59,898 bases of DNA from Prevotella sp. (GTDB taxonomy: Bacteria; Bacteroidota; Bacteroidia; Bacteroidales; Bacteroidaceae): positions 1-59,898 of the forward strand of contig JAEEJK010000031.1 in assembly GCA_016281815.1 (NCBI GenBank), given 5' to 3'. This document shows positions 8,875 to 16,792 of the stretch, piece by piece; position 1 is the first letter of the stretch; every line of letters begins with the position of its first letter. Below the pieces are notes generated by a model that saw only the letters and a list, made by a program, of their open reading frames with translations, was not told where the DNA came from and made no database searches. A program made the translations under genes and the position numbers.

Positions 8875-9562
8875 AGTTCGTGCGAAACCGATAGTCGGAG
8901 GCTTTTTTGCTTTCGGGGAACAACTCGTGTGTGTTCCCCTTGGCATCCCTGTACCACGCGTAATTCCATCCGGCACCCATGTCAAGGTAAATGGCATTGG
9001 TGATTTTGCTCTCCGTCAGACATTTGATGAAGAATTCCAAGGTGATGACTTTCCTTGACTCCACCAAGCACAGACGGCCGTCTTTTTCACATAATGCCCT
9101 GTAGCGTGTCCTGTTCTTGCGCAACTTCTCCCACATCGGAGTCTGCTTGCCATGGTGGATGAGCAGATACTGGCAAAATGCCATCTGACAGGTTGGCTTC
9201 TCCGTGAGAAATCGCTTTTTCTCCATGAATTCCCACCTGTCGTGAAACCAGACAAATGCCCCTGTGTTCGCCCTGCAGTTGTAGCCCTGATACCATTTCC
9301 CGCCGCTCACATGGTTGTCCGCGACATTTGAGTGTTTGAAGGATGGCAGAAGTTGGCCGGTGAATGCGGCCTCACAGCAGAACTCTACCTTGGCGTCCGT
9401 TGTGTCAGGCATTTTCCCCAAGCACAGATCAATGGACTTAAAATTCGGATAATAGAAGGTAAGGTGTTCTGTCTGAGTGATTTCCGTGCCTGTCATTTGC
9501 AGACAGAAAGTCAGCAGCATGATCACAATAGCCATTCTGTTCATTCTTTCAGGATTTCTCAT
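8855..9562 (-). CDS. Uncharacterised exported protein coupled to the HTCS gene
   Basis: 235 residues. A hydrophobic N-terminal segment (about residues 9-25) looks like a signal peptide. Cysteines occur in the mature part (for example in LCLG, EFCCEA, YNCRA and TCQM). The C-terminal motif AIYLDMGAGWNYAWYRD resembles the end of phosphodiester glycosidase (NAGPA-like) domains, but the match is too weak to assign. The ATG overlaps the HTCS stop as ATGA, so translation is probably coupled and the two proteins probably work together. I do not recognise a named family. Confidence 0.75.
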   Translation of the reverse strand: MRNPERMNRMAIVIMLLTFCLQMTGTEITQTEHLTFYYPNFKSIDLCLGKMPDTTDAKVEFCCEAAFTGQLLPSFKHSNVADNHVSGGKWYQGYNCRANTGAFVWFHDRWEFMEKKRFLTEKPTCQMAFCQYLLIHHGKQTPMWEKLRKNRTRYRALCEKDGRLCLVESRKVITLEFFIKCLTESKITNAIYLDMGAGWNYAWYRDAKGNTHELFPESKKASDYRFRTNWVTFYR

Positions 9563-12500
9563 GTTCTTTTGGTATTTGTTTTCTTTGTAAGTTCAGATGG
9601 GAGGATGCCAAACTCCTTTTTGAATACTTCACGGAAATGTGCCATCTGATTGAAACCAGTCATCATGGCGGCCTCAGCCACATTGTAATCACCGCTTTCG
9701 AGCAGTTGGTAGCAGTGGCGCAGGCGTTTTTTGCGCACATACTCCTTGGCCGTCAGACCTGTCAGGGCTTTCACCTTGCGGTAGAATGTGCTGTGGCTCA
9801 TCGCCATCTTGTCGGTGAGGAAAGCCATGTCGATGTCTGTCTGCATGATATGCTCCTCGATCGTCTGGTTCAGCCGTTCCATAAACTCACGGTCGAGGCG
9901 GCTGAGTGAATGGGATGGCGAAGTGGACTTGGAGGAGATGCTCTCTACGCAGCCGGAACTCAGCAATTCAGCAAGCCTTCTTCTGTTGGCAAGCAGATTT
10001 CGGATGCGGCTGGACAGAAGTTTGGCGGTGAACGGCTTTGTCAGATAGGAATCAGCACCGCTTTCATATCCTTCTTCCTTGTCTTCGTCAGTATCTTTTG
10101 CTGTCAGCAATATGATGGGAATGTGGCTGGTCTGTATGTTGTCCTTGAGTTGCCTGGTCAGTTGGATGCCGTTCATTTGAGGCATCATGATATCACTGAC
10201 GATCAGGTCTGGCAGATGCTCTGCGGCGAGGGCAGCCCCTTCCACTCCGTTTTTGGCCTGGAGAATCCGGTAGTCATCACACAGGGAGTCGACAACGTAT
10301 TGCCGGATGTCTTCATTGTCTTCCACAACCAGCAATAAGGGAGTTGGGTCCTCGTCATCTCCCTGTTGCGTCTTTTCTTTTCCCTCTTTTCTTTCTTCTT
10401 GGCTGTCCTCCTTGTGCAACGCATGGGGGTAGGTGTTGGTTGCCGAAAGAGAAATCGTGAACAGACAGCCATGTCCCTCCTCGCTTTGAACCGTTATTGG
10501 TGCTTCGTGCAAGTCGGAAAGCGATTTGACAAGAGCCAGTCCTATTCCTGTGCCAGATGCCTGATGGCTTCCCTTGGCTTGGTAGTAACGGTCGAAGATG
10601 TGGGGGAGGGCATCGGAGGCTATTCCATAGCCCGTGTCGGCCACATGAATGAGTATCCGGTTGTTTTCCTTGGCCTCTGCGGTGACATCGATGCTCCCTT
10701 GCTCGGTGTACTTGACGGCATTGGAGAGCAAGTTGTTGAGAATGGTAGAGATGACCTCTGAGTCAAAATACACCTGAGGAAGAATGTCTTTTTGGTGATA
10801 ATTGATGTCCACTTGTGGATTGCGGTTCAACTCCCTGTAGTTGAGGACGATTTCTCTGACAAACTGACCGATGTCGCCCCGTGCGACTGTCAGACGGCGG
10901 TTTTGGGTCTCGGTCTTGCGGAATTCCAGGATCTGGTTGATCAGATCGCGCAGCCGTACGGCACTTTTATTGATCATCTCCACTTTCCTCCTGCTGGCCG
11001 CTGCCAGACTGCCGTCTGCGGCAAGGTCCTCCAACGGACCCAGGATGAGTGTAAGGGGAGTGCGCAACTCATGGGTGATGTTGGTGAAAAATCTCAGGCG
11101 TTCCTCGTTCAGTTCCTGTTTTTGCAGATTCTCTCGCCTAGTCAGTTCCAGCGAGTTTTGCAGAGCCAGATGCCGTCGGTAGCCTCGGAAGAAATGCCAT
11201 ATTGCGCCAACAGCCAACAAAGCATAAATCATCCACGCCCACCAGGAACGCCAGAAGGGGGGCGCTATGATGACGTGGAGCAGCGTCTCCTGCCCCGCAT
11301 CCCAGTTCTGGCTTTTCAACTTGGCTTTTAGGATAAACGTGTAATGGCCAGGTGGAAGGCTTCGGAATACAACCTTCATATCGTCATTCAGGTCATACCA
11401 TTTGTTCTCCAACCCCTTCATCATGTAGGTCATGTCGACAAATCCCAGTTGTGCGTAGTTGTCCACCGTTGCCACTATCTGAAGCGTGTTTTGCTGGTAG
11501 TTCAGTTTGATCTTTCCTTCCTTGCCAGGCAGCAGGCCGATGGTCTCAGTGCCTTTGGCGGTAGGCTGATAGATATTGCAGATGGCAATCTTTGGTAGGG
11601 CGGCTTCGCGTCCGGCGGCGTTTAAGTCGGGACTGACGTAGCATACACCATTGGACGAACCAAAGGCAATCGTGCCACCGTCCATCTGGGCGACAGAACC
11701 GGCGACAAAGCCGCCGATGGGCAGGTGACCATCACCGTTGAAGTGGTGGAATTGTCTTTTCTCGTTGTTGTCAAGGCAGGAAAGATGTGTAAAAGTGCTG
11801 ATCCAGAGCCTCCCATGATTGTCGAGGGCTAAGGCTTGAACCTGACCATCGGCAAGTCCTTGCCTGCTGTCATAGCATACAGGTTTTTCCCCATTTTTCA
11901 TCACTGGAAGAAAGACAACACCTCTGTTGGTAGCCAGCCAGACCCCGCCTTTCCCGTCAGCCAGCGCCTGGTTGATGTTCTCTGTCGGTAGTCCGTCAGC
12001 CATGTGCAGTTGCCTGCTCTCACCCGTCTTGCTGTCGAGTATAACCACACCGTTGCCTTGCGTGGCCATCAACATTTTTCCTCCGAGTCTGACAAAACTG
12101 CTGACGGGGGCTTTGCGGGTGAGTTGGTCGATCTGCTCTTCATGGCTGATGATGCCATTCCTGTACACGCAGACGCCAAACTCGCTTCCTATCCAGATGC
12201 TTCCGTCGGTGTCTTCATAGAAACTATGTATGTCTGGAGCGTCGTAGCCTATGTCAATGTGCTCGAATCGCTTGTTCTGAGGGTCAAAACGGATGACGCC
12301 TTCGTCCTCCATGCCCATCCACACTTGTCCGGCTTTGTCCACCATCATGCTTCTGGCGTATGAGTGGGCACGGTTTCTCAGACCTTGGATGCGCCATGAA
12401 TCTATCAGCGTCTCTCCCTGCCATAGGCTGAGTTCATCCTCTCCGTTCACCCATAGCCGTCCCTGTCTGTCGTTGGTGATGGCATATACTGCCTGCAGTT

Positions 12501-13536
12501 GGCCCTGCGTGTTCCTATAAGGCAATTGGCGCACCAGCGGTTCCTTGTTGGAAAGGAAGTCAATGCCTGTGCTATGGTTGCCAACCCAGATGTTTCCATA
12601 CTTGTCTTCCAACAGACAGCGTGAGTTGAGCGATGTCAATACGATGCTTGTTTGTTCTGTATATGCCATCTGCTGGCAGTCGACCATACTGATGCCGCCC
12701 ACATCGCAGGCCACCCATAGGCGCCCGTCTGACATTTCCTGGATGTCATACACGTTGTCGTCATAGGGATTGTCTTTGTGTCTTATTTCCCTAAAAATGC
12801 CCTTTGATGGGTCGAACAAGGCCAGTCCGTGGTCTGTGCCCACCCATATCCGACGGTGGCTGTCCTGATAGATTTTCCTCACATTGTTGCCGGGAATACT
12901 CTTCTCGTTGCCTTGTTCGCAAACGTATGTCCCGGCTGTCTCACCCGTCCGGCTGTCCACGATGCTCATACCTCCCTTGCCATGTCCTATGTAAAGGTGT
13001 CCCTCACCGTCGTCAAGTCCGCTTCGGTTACCTTTTTTACATTTCACAGGCAAGGTAGATACCTTCAGATTCGCACAGACAACGTGCTGTACCTTTCCAT
13101 TGTCGTAAAACAGCCATACCCCTCCATGATGGTCTGTTGTGATATCTTGTACGCCATAGTTCAACAGGCTGTCGCCAATGGTGTTTTGCATATAAAAGCC
13201 TGTTTGGCTGTTCACGATGTCCAGTCCGCTCTCTGTTCCTACGAAAAGTGTTCCGCTCGATTTGTCGTAATAAAGCGACATCACCTTGTCGCTGTTGCCT
13301 CTGGCACCGTGTTGCCATCCCTGTGGCTTATGGAACTTTGTGCAGATGCCGGCACCGATGCGGTTCAGTCCTGCTTCTGTCCCTGCCCAGACATAGCCCT
13401 CATTGTCCGTCGCCAGACTGAGCACCAAGTTGTTTGACAGCCCGTTTGAGACGTCAATCTGTTTGTGGGAATAAGGCTGTGCCCATAAGGAACCTGAAGT
13501 TAGCAGGAAGATGATGAGGAACTTGTTCATAGCCAT
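9559..13536 (-). CDS. Hybrid two-component system sensor kinase/AraC regulator (HTCS)
   Basis: 1325 residues; ATG at 13530 is an alternative start. Order: signal peptide (to about residue 19); two seven-bladed propellers of two-component regulator repeats (about 25-640; blades such as GNIWVGNHSTGIDFL); Y_Y_Y Ig-like domain (about 690-755); one membrane span (764-783); HisKA with His822 in FFTNITHELRTP; HATPase with G-box GTGIGLALVKSL; receiver with VVEDNED and phospho-acceptor Asp1115 in VSDIMMP; and a C-terminal AraC-type DNA-binding domain ending GILPSEL. HTCS proteins bind a glycan breakdown product in the periplasm and switch on a nearby utilisation locus. Neighbours suggest an arabinose- or pectin-derived signal. 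All phospho-relay residues are intact. Confidence 0.95.
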   Translation of the reverse strand: MAMNKFLIIFLLTSGSLWAQPYSHKQIDVSNGLSNNLVLSLATDNEGYVWAGTEAGLNRIGAGICTKFHKPQGWQHGARGNSDKVMSLYYDKSSGTLFVGTESGLDIVNSQTGFYMQNTIGDSLLNYGVQDITTDHHGGVWLFYDNGKVQHVVCANLKVSTLPVKCKKGNRSGLDDGEGHLYIGHGKGGMSIVDSRTGETAGTYVCEQGNEKSIPGNNVRKIYQDSHRRIWVGTDHGLALFDPSKGIFREIRHKDNPYDDNVYDIQEMSDGRLWVACDVGGISMVDCQQMAYTEQTSIVLTSLNSRCLLEDKYGNIWVGNHSTGIDFLSNKEPLVRQLPYRNTQGQLQAVYAITNDRQGRLWVNGEDELSLWQGETLIDSWRIQGLRNRAHSYARSMMVDKAGQVWMGMEDEGVIRFDPQNKRFEHIDIGYDAPDIHSFYEDTDGSIWIGSEFGVCVYRNGIISHEEQIDQLTRKAPVSSFVRLGGKMLMATQGNGVVILDSKTGESRQLHMADGLPTENINQALADGKGGVWLATNRGVVFLPVMKNGEKPVCYDSRQGLADGQVQALALDNHGRLWISTFTHLSCLDNNEKRQFHHFNGDGHLPIGGFVAGSVAQMDGGTIAFGSSNGVCYVSPDLNAAGREAALPKIAICNIYQPTAKGTETIGLLPGKEGKIKLNYQQNTLQIVATVDNYAQLGFVDMTYMMKGLENKWYDLNDDMKVVFRSLPPGHYTFILKAKLKSQNWDAGQETLLHVIIAPPFWRSWWAWMIYALLAVGAIWHFFRGYRRHLALQNSLELTRRENLQKQELNEERLRFFTNITHELRTPLTLILGPLEDLAADGSLAAASRRKVEMINKSAVRLRDLINQILEFRKTETQNRRLTVARGDIGQFVREIVLNYRELNRNPQVDINYHQKDILPQVYFDSEVISTILNNLLSNAVKYTEQGSIDVTAEAKENNRILIHVADTGYGIASDALPHIFDRYYQAKGSHQASGTGIGLALVKSLSDLHEAPITVQSEEGHGCLFTISLSATNTYPHALHKEDSQEERKEGKEKTQQGDDEDPTPLLLVVEDNEDIRQYVVDSLCDDYRILQAKNGVEGAALAAEHLPDLIVSDIMMPQMNGIQLTRQLKDNIQTSHIPIILLTAKDTDEDKEEGYESGADSYLTKPFTAKLLSSRIRNLLANRRRLAELLSSGCVESISSKSTSPSHSLSRLDREFMERLNQTIEEHIMQTDIDMAFLTDKMAMSHSTFYRKVKALTGLTAKEYVRKKRLRHCYQLLESGDYNVAEAAMMTGFNQMAHFREVFKKEFGILPSELTKKTNTKRT

Positions 13537-13592
13537 GATTGTATCTTGAATCGCCCAGTTTGGGTGTCATGTGTGAAAGTGAATGGTCGCTT

Positions 13593-14951
13593 CTATTTTT
13601 GGTATCGGTCAATAAGATGTTGCGGTAAACGCACGATACAGATGTTCATCGAACGTCCGTCGTCAGAAAGCATGGCTGACTGAATCTCTATTTCTGTGCC
13701 GTCGGGCTTGAATGTAGGATGCACATGATCACGGGCTGTGGTCTTGTGGCCTGCGGTGAGCAGAATCCGCTCTCCCGTATGACGGTCGATGAGCCACAAT
13801 TCGCGGGCAAAGTCATCGCCGGCCACCCAATGTCCGTCCTGTGAGCCTGCCACGTGCCAGAAGTTGTCGCCGGGCACCTGTCCTTCCATCGTCAGTTCAC
13901 GGGTACGAATGTTGACTACGGCGATGCCCGTGGGATACTCTTTCGTTCCAGAAGGTCCCCAACTGTCTGACATGGCAAACGACTCAAGTCCGGCGATTCT
14001 CGCTTCCGCTCCTTCGGAGGTGTTGGGTGAGTTTTTGATGGGTCTGTGTCCGATGATGGCGATGACCAGTTCGTCTTCGCTGATGACAGCCTCGTGGGTC
14101 ACCCAGTCGTGCTCCGTCTCGCGGTAGATGGGGCGCAGGTTGGTTCCGTCGGCATTGACCATCCATGTGCGTTGAGGGGCTTTCCCTCCTGTTTCCCAAC
14201 AAAAGATGACCTCTCCGGGATGCCAGGGGTTGCCTTGTATGTGCCCCACCTTGAAGTGGACCGCTGCTACAGGCTCAGACTTACCCGTAGTAAGGTCTAT
14301 CTTGCCGATACCTCCAGGGCCGGCACCCATGTTGCGCGGACCAAAGTTGGGGGATATCGGCTCTGCGATTGACATGCCACGGGCATATTCCTTGTCAAGA
14401 CGGAAATAGGCGAAAGTCTCGCTGCCGTCCAAGGCCATGTCTCCTTCGCTGCACATCTCGGCTGGAATGATGCCGCAGATGCGCTCGTAGGCTTTCTTGC
14501 CTTTGAGTTTGCCTGATTCTGAGTCTGCAAAAAGGCGTTCCAGGTTCACCTCGACCACTTCCATTCCGATACGCTTTCCTTTTTTATCTTCTGCAACGCG
14601 CATGTGGTAGAGGTTCATCGACTTGCGCGCCACGCAAAGCATGCCTGTGAAACCGCCTTCTGTGACTTGCACAATATCACCTGTCTCCTCATTCACCGCC
14701 ATCGCTTCTCCTTGCACACGGTCGGAGCGGAAAATGACCCATTTGCCGTCTGCTGTCCACTGGTTGTGAGTCTGATAGATCTTGGAGTCGCCGGTTCCGC
14801 TTTTGCTCGTCAGGAATACCAGTTCTACTCCGGTCTTAGGGTCATTGATGACTTTTCGTTCTGAGGGAAAGCGGGTTCCCATCTGAGCATGGAGTGCCAG
14901 CGTGCACGCGGATGCCAGCATCAGGCTTAATAATCTGTTTCTGTGATTCAT
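13593..14951 (-). CDS. PL22-type oligogalacturonide lyase, exported
   Basis: 452 residues with a signal peptide ending ALHAQ. The start of the mature protein (GTRFPSERKVI.D..TGVEL.FLTS) and THNQWTADGKWVIFRS fit the seven-bladed propeller family of oligogalacturonate lyases. The HVH motif at residues 409-411 and a His in WVTHEA fit the metal-binding histidines of PL22. Such enzymes split short, often unsaturated, oligogalacturonides by beta-elimination. The GH105 gene lies 34 bases upstream on the same strand, so the pair forms an operon for finishing pectin oligosaccharides. Some Bacteroidales homologues are merely called TolB-like, so activity is likely but not proven. Confidence 0.75.
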   Translation of the reverse strand: MNHRNRLLSLMLASACTLALHAQMGTRFPSERKVINDPKTGVELVFLTSKSGTGDSKIYQTHNQWTADGKWVIFRSDRVQGEAMAVNEETGDIVQVTEGGFTGMLCVARKSMNLYHMRVAEDKKGKRIGMEVVEVNLERLFADSESGKLKGKKAYERICGIIPAEMCSEGDMALDGSETFAYFRLDKEYARGMSIAEPISPNFGPRNMGAGPGGIGKIDLTTGKSEPVAAVHFKVGHIQGNPWHPGEVIFCWETGGKAPQRTWMVNADGTNLRPIYRETEHDWVTHEAVISEDELVIAIIGHRPIKNSPNTSEGAEARIAGLESFAMSDSWGPSGTKEYPTGIAVVNIRTRELTMEGQVPGDNFWHVAGSQDGHWVAGDDFARELWLIDRHTGERILLTAGHKTTARDHVHPTFKPDGTEIEIQSAMLSDDGRSMNICIVRLPQHLIDRYQK

Positions 14952-14985
14952 TTTAGTAGTTATGTGATGAAGGGTAATGGAGATG

Positions 14986-16380
14986 TTAGAAACGTATTTG
15001 TCCGTCGTAGTTGAAGATGGGCTGATCGGTTGGCACCTCTTCCTCGTAGAACTGAACGGCGCTGTCGTTGGTCTTGGGGTGCTGATGCCGTAGCAAACGG
15101 ATGATTTCGGCTCCTGCCCAGAGCGTCACGCCATAGCCGTGGGCAGCCATCTGATGAACGGGGCGGTAGGCATAGAAGGCTGCATCGAAACCCATGCCGG
15201 TGCCTACACAGACTCCCTCCACTTGCCCCTGTGCATTGACGGCCGATGCCACCGCGTGCCAACCGAGCAGGGCCACTGGGCCATAAACCTTGGCATCAAG
15301 CCAACCCTTGTTGACCCCATGGGCCAGACAATAGGTGAAAATGGCTGTGGCGGATGTTTCCAGATAGGTGTCGGAACGGTCAAGCAACTGGTGCCAAAAA
15401 CCGTCTTGGTGCTGAAGGGATGCCAGTCCTTGGGCATGGCGGCAAAGCAGGTCGAGTATCTGCTGGCGTTGCGGATGATTTTCGGGAAGCACATCAAGTA
15501 CCTCGCAAAGGGTGAGGATGGCCCAGCCGTTGGCACGTCCCCAGAAAAAAGCGGGATGGGGCTGCATGGATTCTACCCAGCCATGACGGAAGAGGTTGCG
15601 TTCCGGAACAAACATCCTGCTGGCGAATTGGACCACCTGTTTGGCAGCCTCATCGTAGTACTTGTTGTCGCCCGTAAGCCGCCCCATATAGGCCAAGGCC
15701 GGAATTCCCATGAACATGTCATCGAGCCAGACTGTGTTCTTCTGAGGACGAAGGCGGGCGAAAGTGCCATCGGAAAGCCGATACTCCTTATTTATAATAT
15801 AGTCGATATAGTTGTTGATGAGCGGACGTAAGGGCAAATTGCCATCCGCCAGTTGCGCTTTGATCATGGAGGTGCACACAGCACCGGCATCGTCGAGGGC
15901 ATGTGGGTCTATCACCCGGCGCACATTGGTGTCAATATTCTTGTGCTTTTTGTATATCTGGCTGAAAGAGGCTGCTGCTGAACTCAGAAATTTGTGGCGG
16001 CTGATGGTATAGTCACGGTAGGCTGGATCGCCAGTCGCCTCATAGGCTGCAAGGGCGGCTGAATAGGTGACGCCCCACTCGTAACTGGTCAGACGGAATC
16101 CTCCTTGCTTGAAATAGGTATGTTCGTCAATGTCTGAAGGACGGGTGATTTCCTTGCCGGTGCGTTTGTCAATAAGCACAGTTGGGGTCTGCTGGTCTAT
16201 GTAGTGCAGCAGACGGTCCAAAGTCTGTTTCACCTCCGCTTCCTTTGGGATGCCATAGCCAACCCGGTAGGCGGGCTTCATCAGATGGAGCGGCGTGTTG
16301 TTGTCGTTGATTTGTTGTGCGCTTACTGTGCCGCAGACAGACAGCAGGAAGGCTGCGATCATAGAATAGATTCTCTTCAT
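14986..16380 (-). CDS. GH105 unsaturated rhamnogalacturonyl/glucuronyl hydrolase
   Basis: 464 residues with a signal peptide ending TVSAQ. The (alpha/alpha)6-barrel family features are present: PHALDDAGA (residues 159-167), WLDDMFMG with the catalytic-type Asp at 220/221, FFWGRANGW, and a His-rich C-terminal part. GH105 enzymes hydrate and release the unsaturated uronic acid left at the non-reducing end by pectin or rhamnogalacturonan lyases. It is the first gene of an operon with the PL22 lyase, giving lyase product plus clean-up in one transcript. A TAATTTTG box lies 27 bases upstream. GH88 is a related alternative, but the spacing of motifs favours GH105. Confidence 0.88.
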   Translation of the reverse strand: MKRIYSMIAAFLLSVCGTVSAQQINDNNTPLHLMKPAYRVGYGIPKEAEVKQTLDRLLHYIDQQTPTVLIDKRTGKEITRPSDIDEHTYFKQGGFRLTSYEWGVTYSAALAAYEATGDPAYRDYTISRHKFLSSAAASFSQIYKKHKNIDTNVRRVIDPHALDDAGAVCTSMIKAQLADGNLPLRPLINNYIDYIINKEYRLSDGTFARLRPQKNTVWLDDMFMGIPALAYMGRLTGDNKYYDEAAKQVVQFASRMFVPERNLFRHGWVESMQPHPAFFWGRANGWAILTLCEVLDVLPENHPQRQQILDLLCRHAQGLASLQHQDGFWHQLLDRSDTYLETSATAIFTYCLAHGVNKGWLDAKVYGPVALLGWHAVASAVNAQGQVEGVCVGTGMGFDAAFYAYRPVHQMAAHGYGVTLWAGAEIIRLLRHQHPKTNDSAVQFYEEEVPTDQPIFNYDGQIRF

Positions 16381-16406
16381 TTTCTTCTGATATAGTTTGT
16401 ATGCCT

Positions 16407-16414
16407 CAAAATTA
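16407..16414 (-). promoter_or_regulatory. Putative -7 box for the GH105-PL22 operon (TAATTTTG, minus strand)
   Basis: TAnnTTTG on the minus strand, 26 bases before the GH105 ATG. Confidence 0.5.
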
Positions 16415-16522
16415 CGTAAAAAAATGAAATATTTTCATCCTCTTTTGGCTTTTTTCTGGAAATTACCGAATTGTGTATGTTCATTGACGATTTTCCGTCG
16501 GTAGGTTTTCCTCGTATCTCCT

Positions 16523-16530
16523 TAACTTTG
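16523..16530 (+). promoter_or_regulatory. Putative -7 box of a small transcript (TAACTTTG)
   Basis: TAnnTTTG on the plus strand. It is followed 163 bases later by a strong terminator, with no normal-sized gene between. Confidence 0.5.
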
Positions 16531-16534
16531 CACC

Positions 16535-16720
16535 ATGAAAACTAAACATAGTATTTGCAAAGATCCACATTTTGTTTGTTAGTAAGGTAAATAGTAATGA
16601 AGAAAACCAAATCAGTACCTTTAAACCTAATAAATCAGCAAGTTAAAGAATAGTTGGAATAAATATGCAGTGATAAAGATTAGGTTAAGATAGGCTACAT
16701 CGTGAGATGTGGCCTTTATT
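16535..16720 (+). ncRNA. Candidate small RNA or short-peptide transcript
   Basis: A ~185-base unit lies between the TAACTTTG box and the hairpin at 16693-16714. It contains two short frames: 16535-16582 (15 residues, ATG at the expected transcription start) and 16597-16653 (MKKTKSVPLNLINQQVKE). Neither resembles a known family with certainty. The unit may be a regulatory RNA, a leader-peptide transcript or a small peptide gene. The rest of the 412-base gap 16381-16792 holds only the two flanking promoters. Confidence 0.4.
16693..16720 (+). terminator. Rho-independent terminator of the small transcript
   Basis: GGCTACATC (16693-16701) pairs with GATGTGGCC (16706-16714, one G-U pair) around a GTGA loop of the GNRA type, followed by TTTATTT. 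Confidence 0.75.
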
Positions 16721-16762
16721 TAAAAAATGACGATCATGTAAATTTTTGTGGAGAGAATTTCG

Positions 16763-16770
16763 TATCTTTG
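16763..16770 (+). promoter_or_regulatory. Putative -7 box for the DUF362 fusion gene (TATCTTTG)
   Basis: TAnnTTTG, 22 bases before the ATG, predicting a leader under 20 bases. Confidence 0.55.
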
Positions 16771-16792
16771 AACCAAATTATAATAATAAAAC

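Noticed and set aside
8855..9562. Assigning the exported protein as a phosphodiester glycosidase
   Set aside because: Only a short C-terminal resemblance; length and other motifs do not fit.
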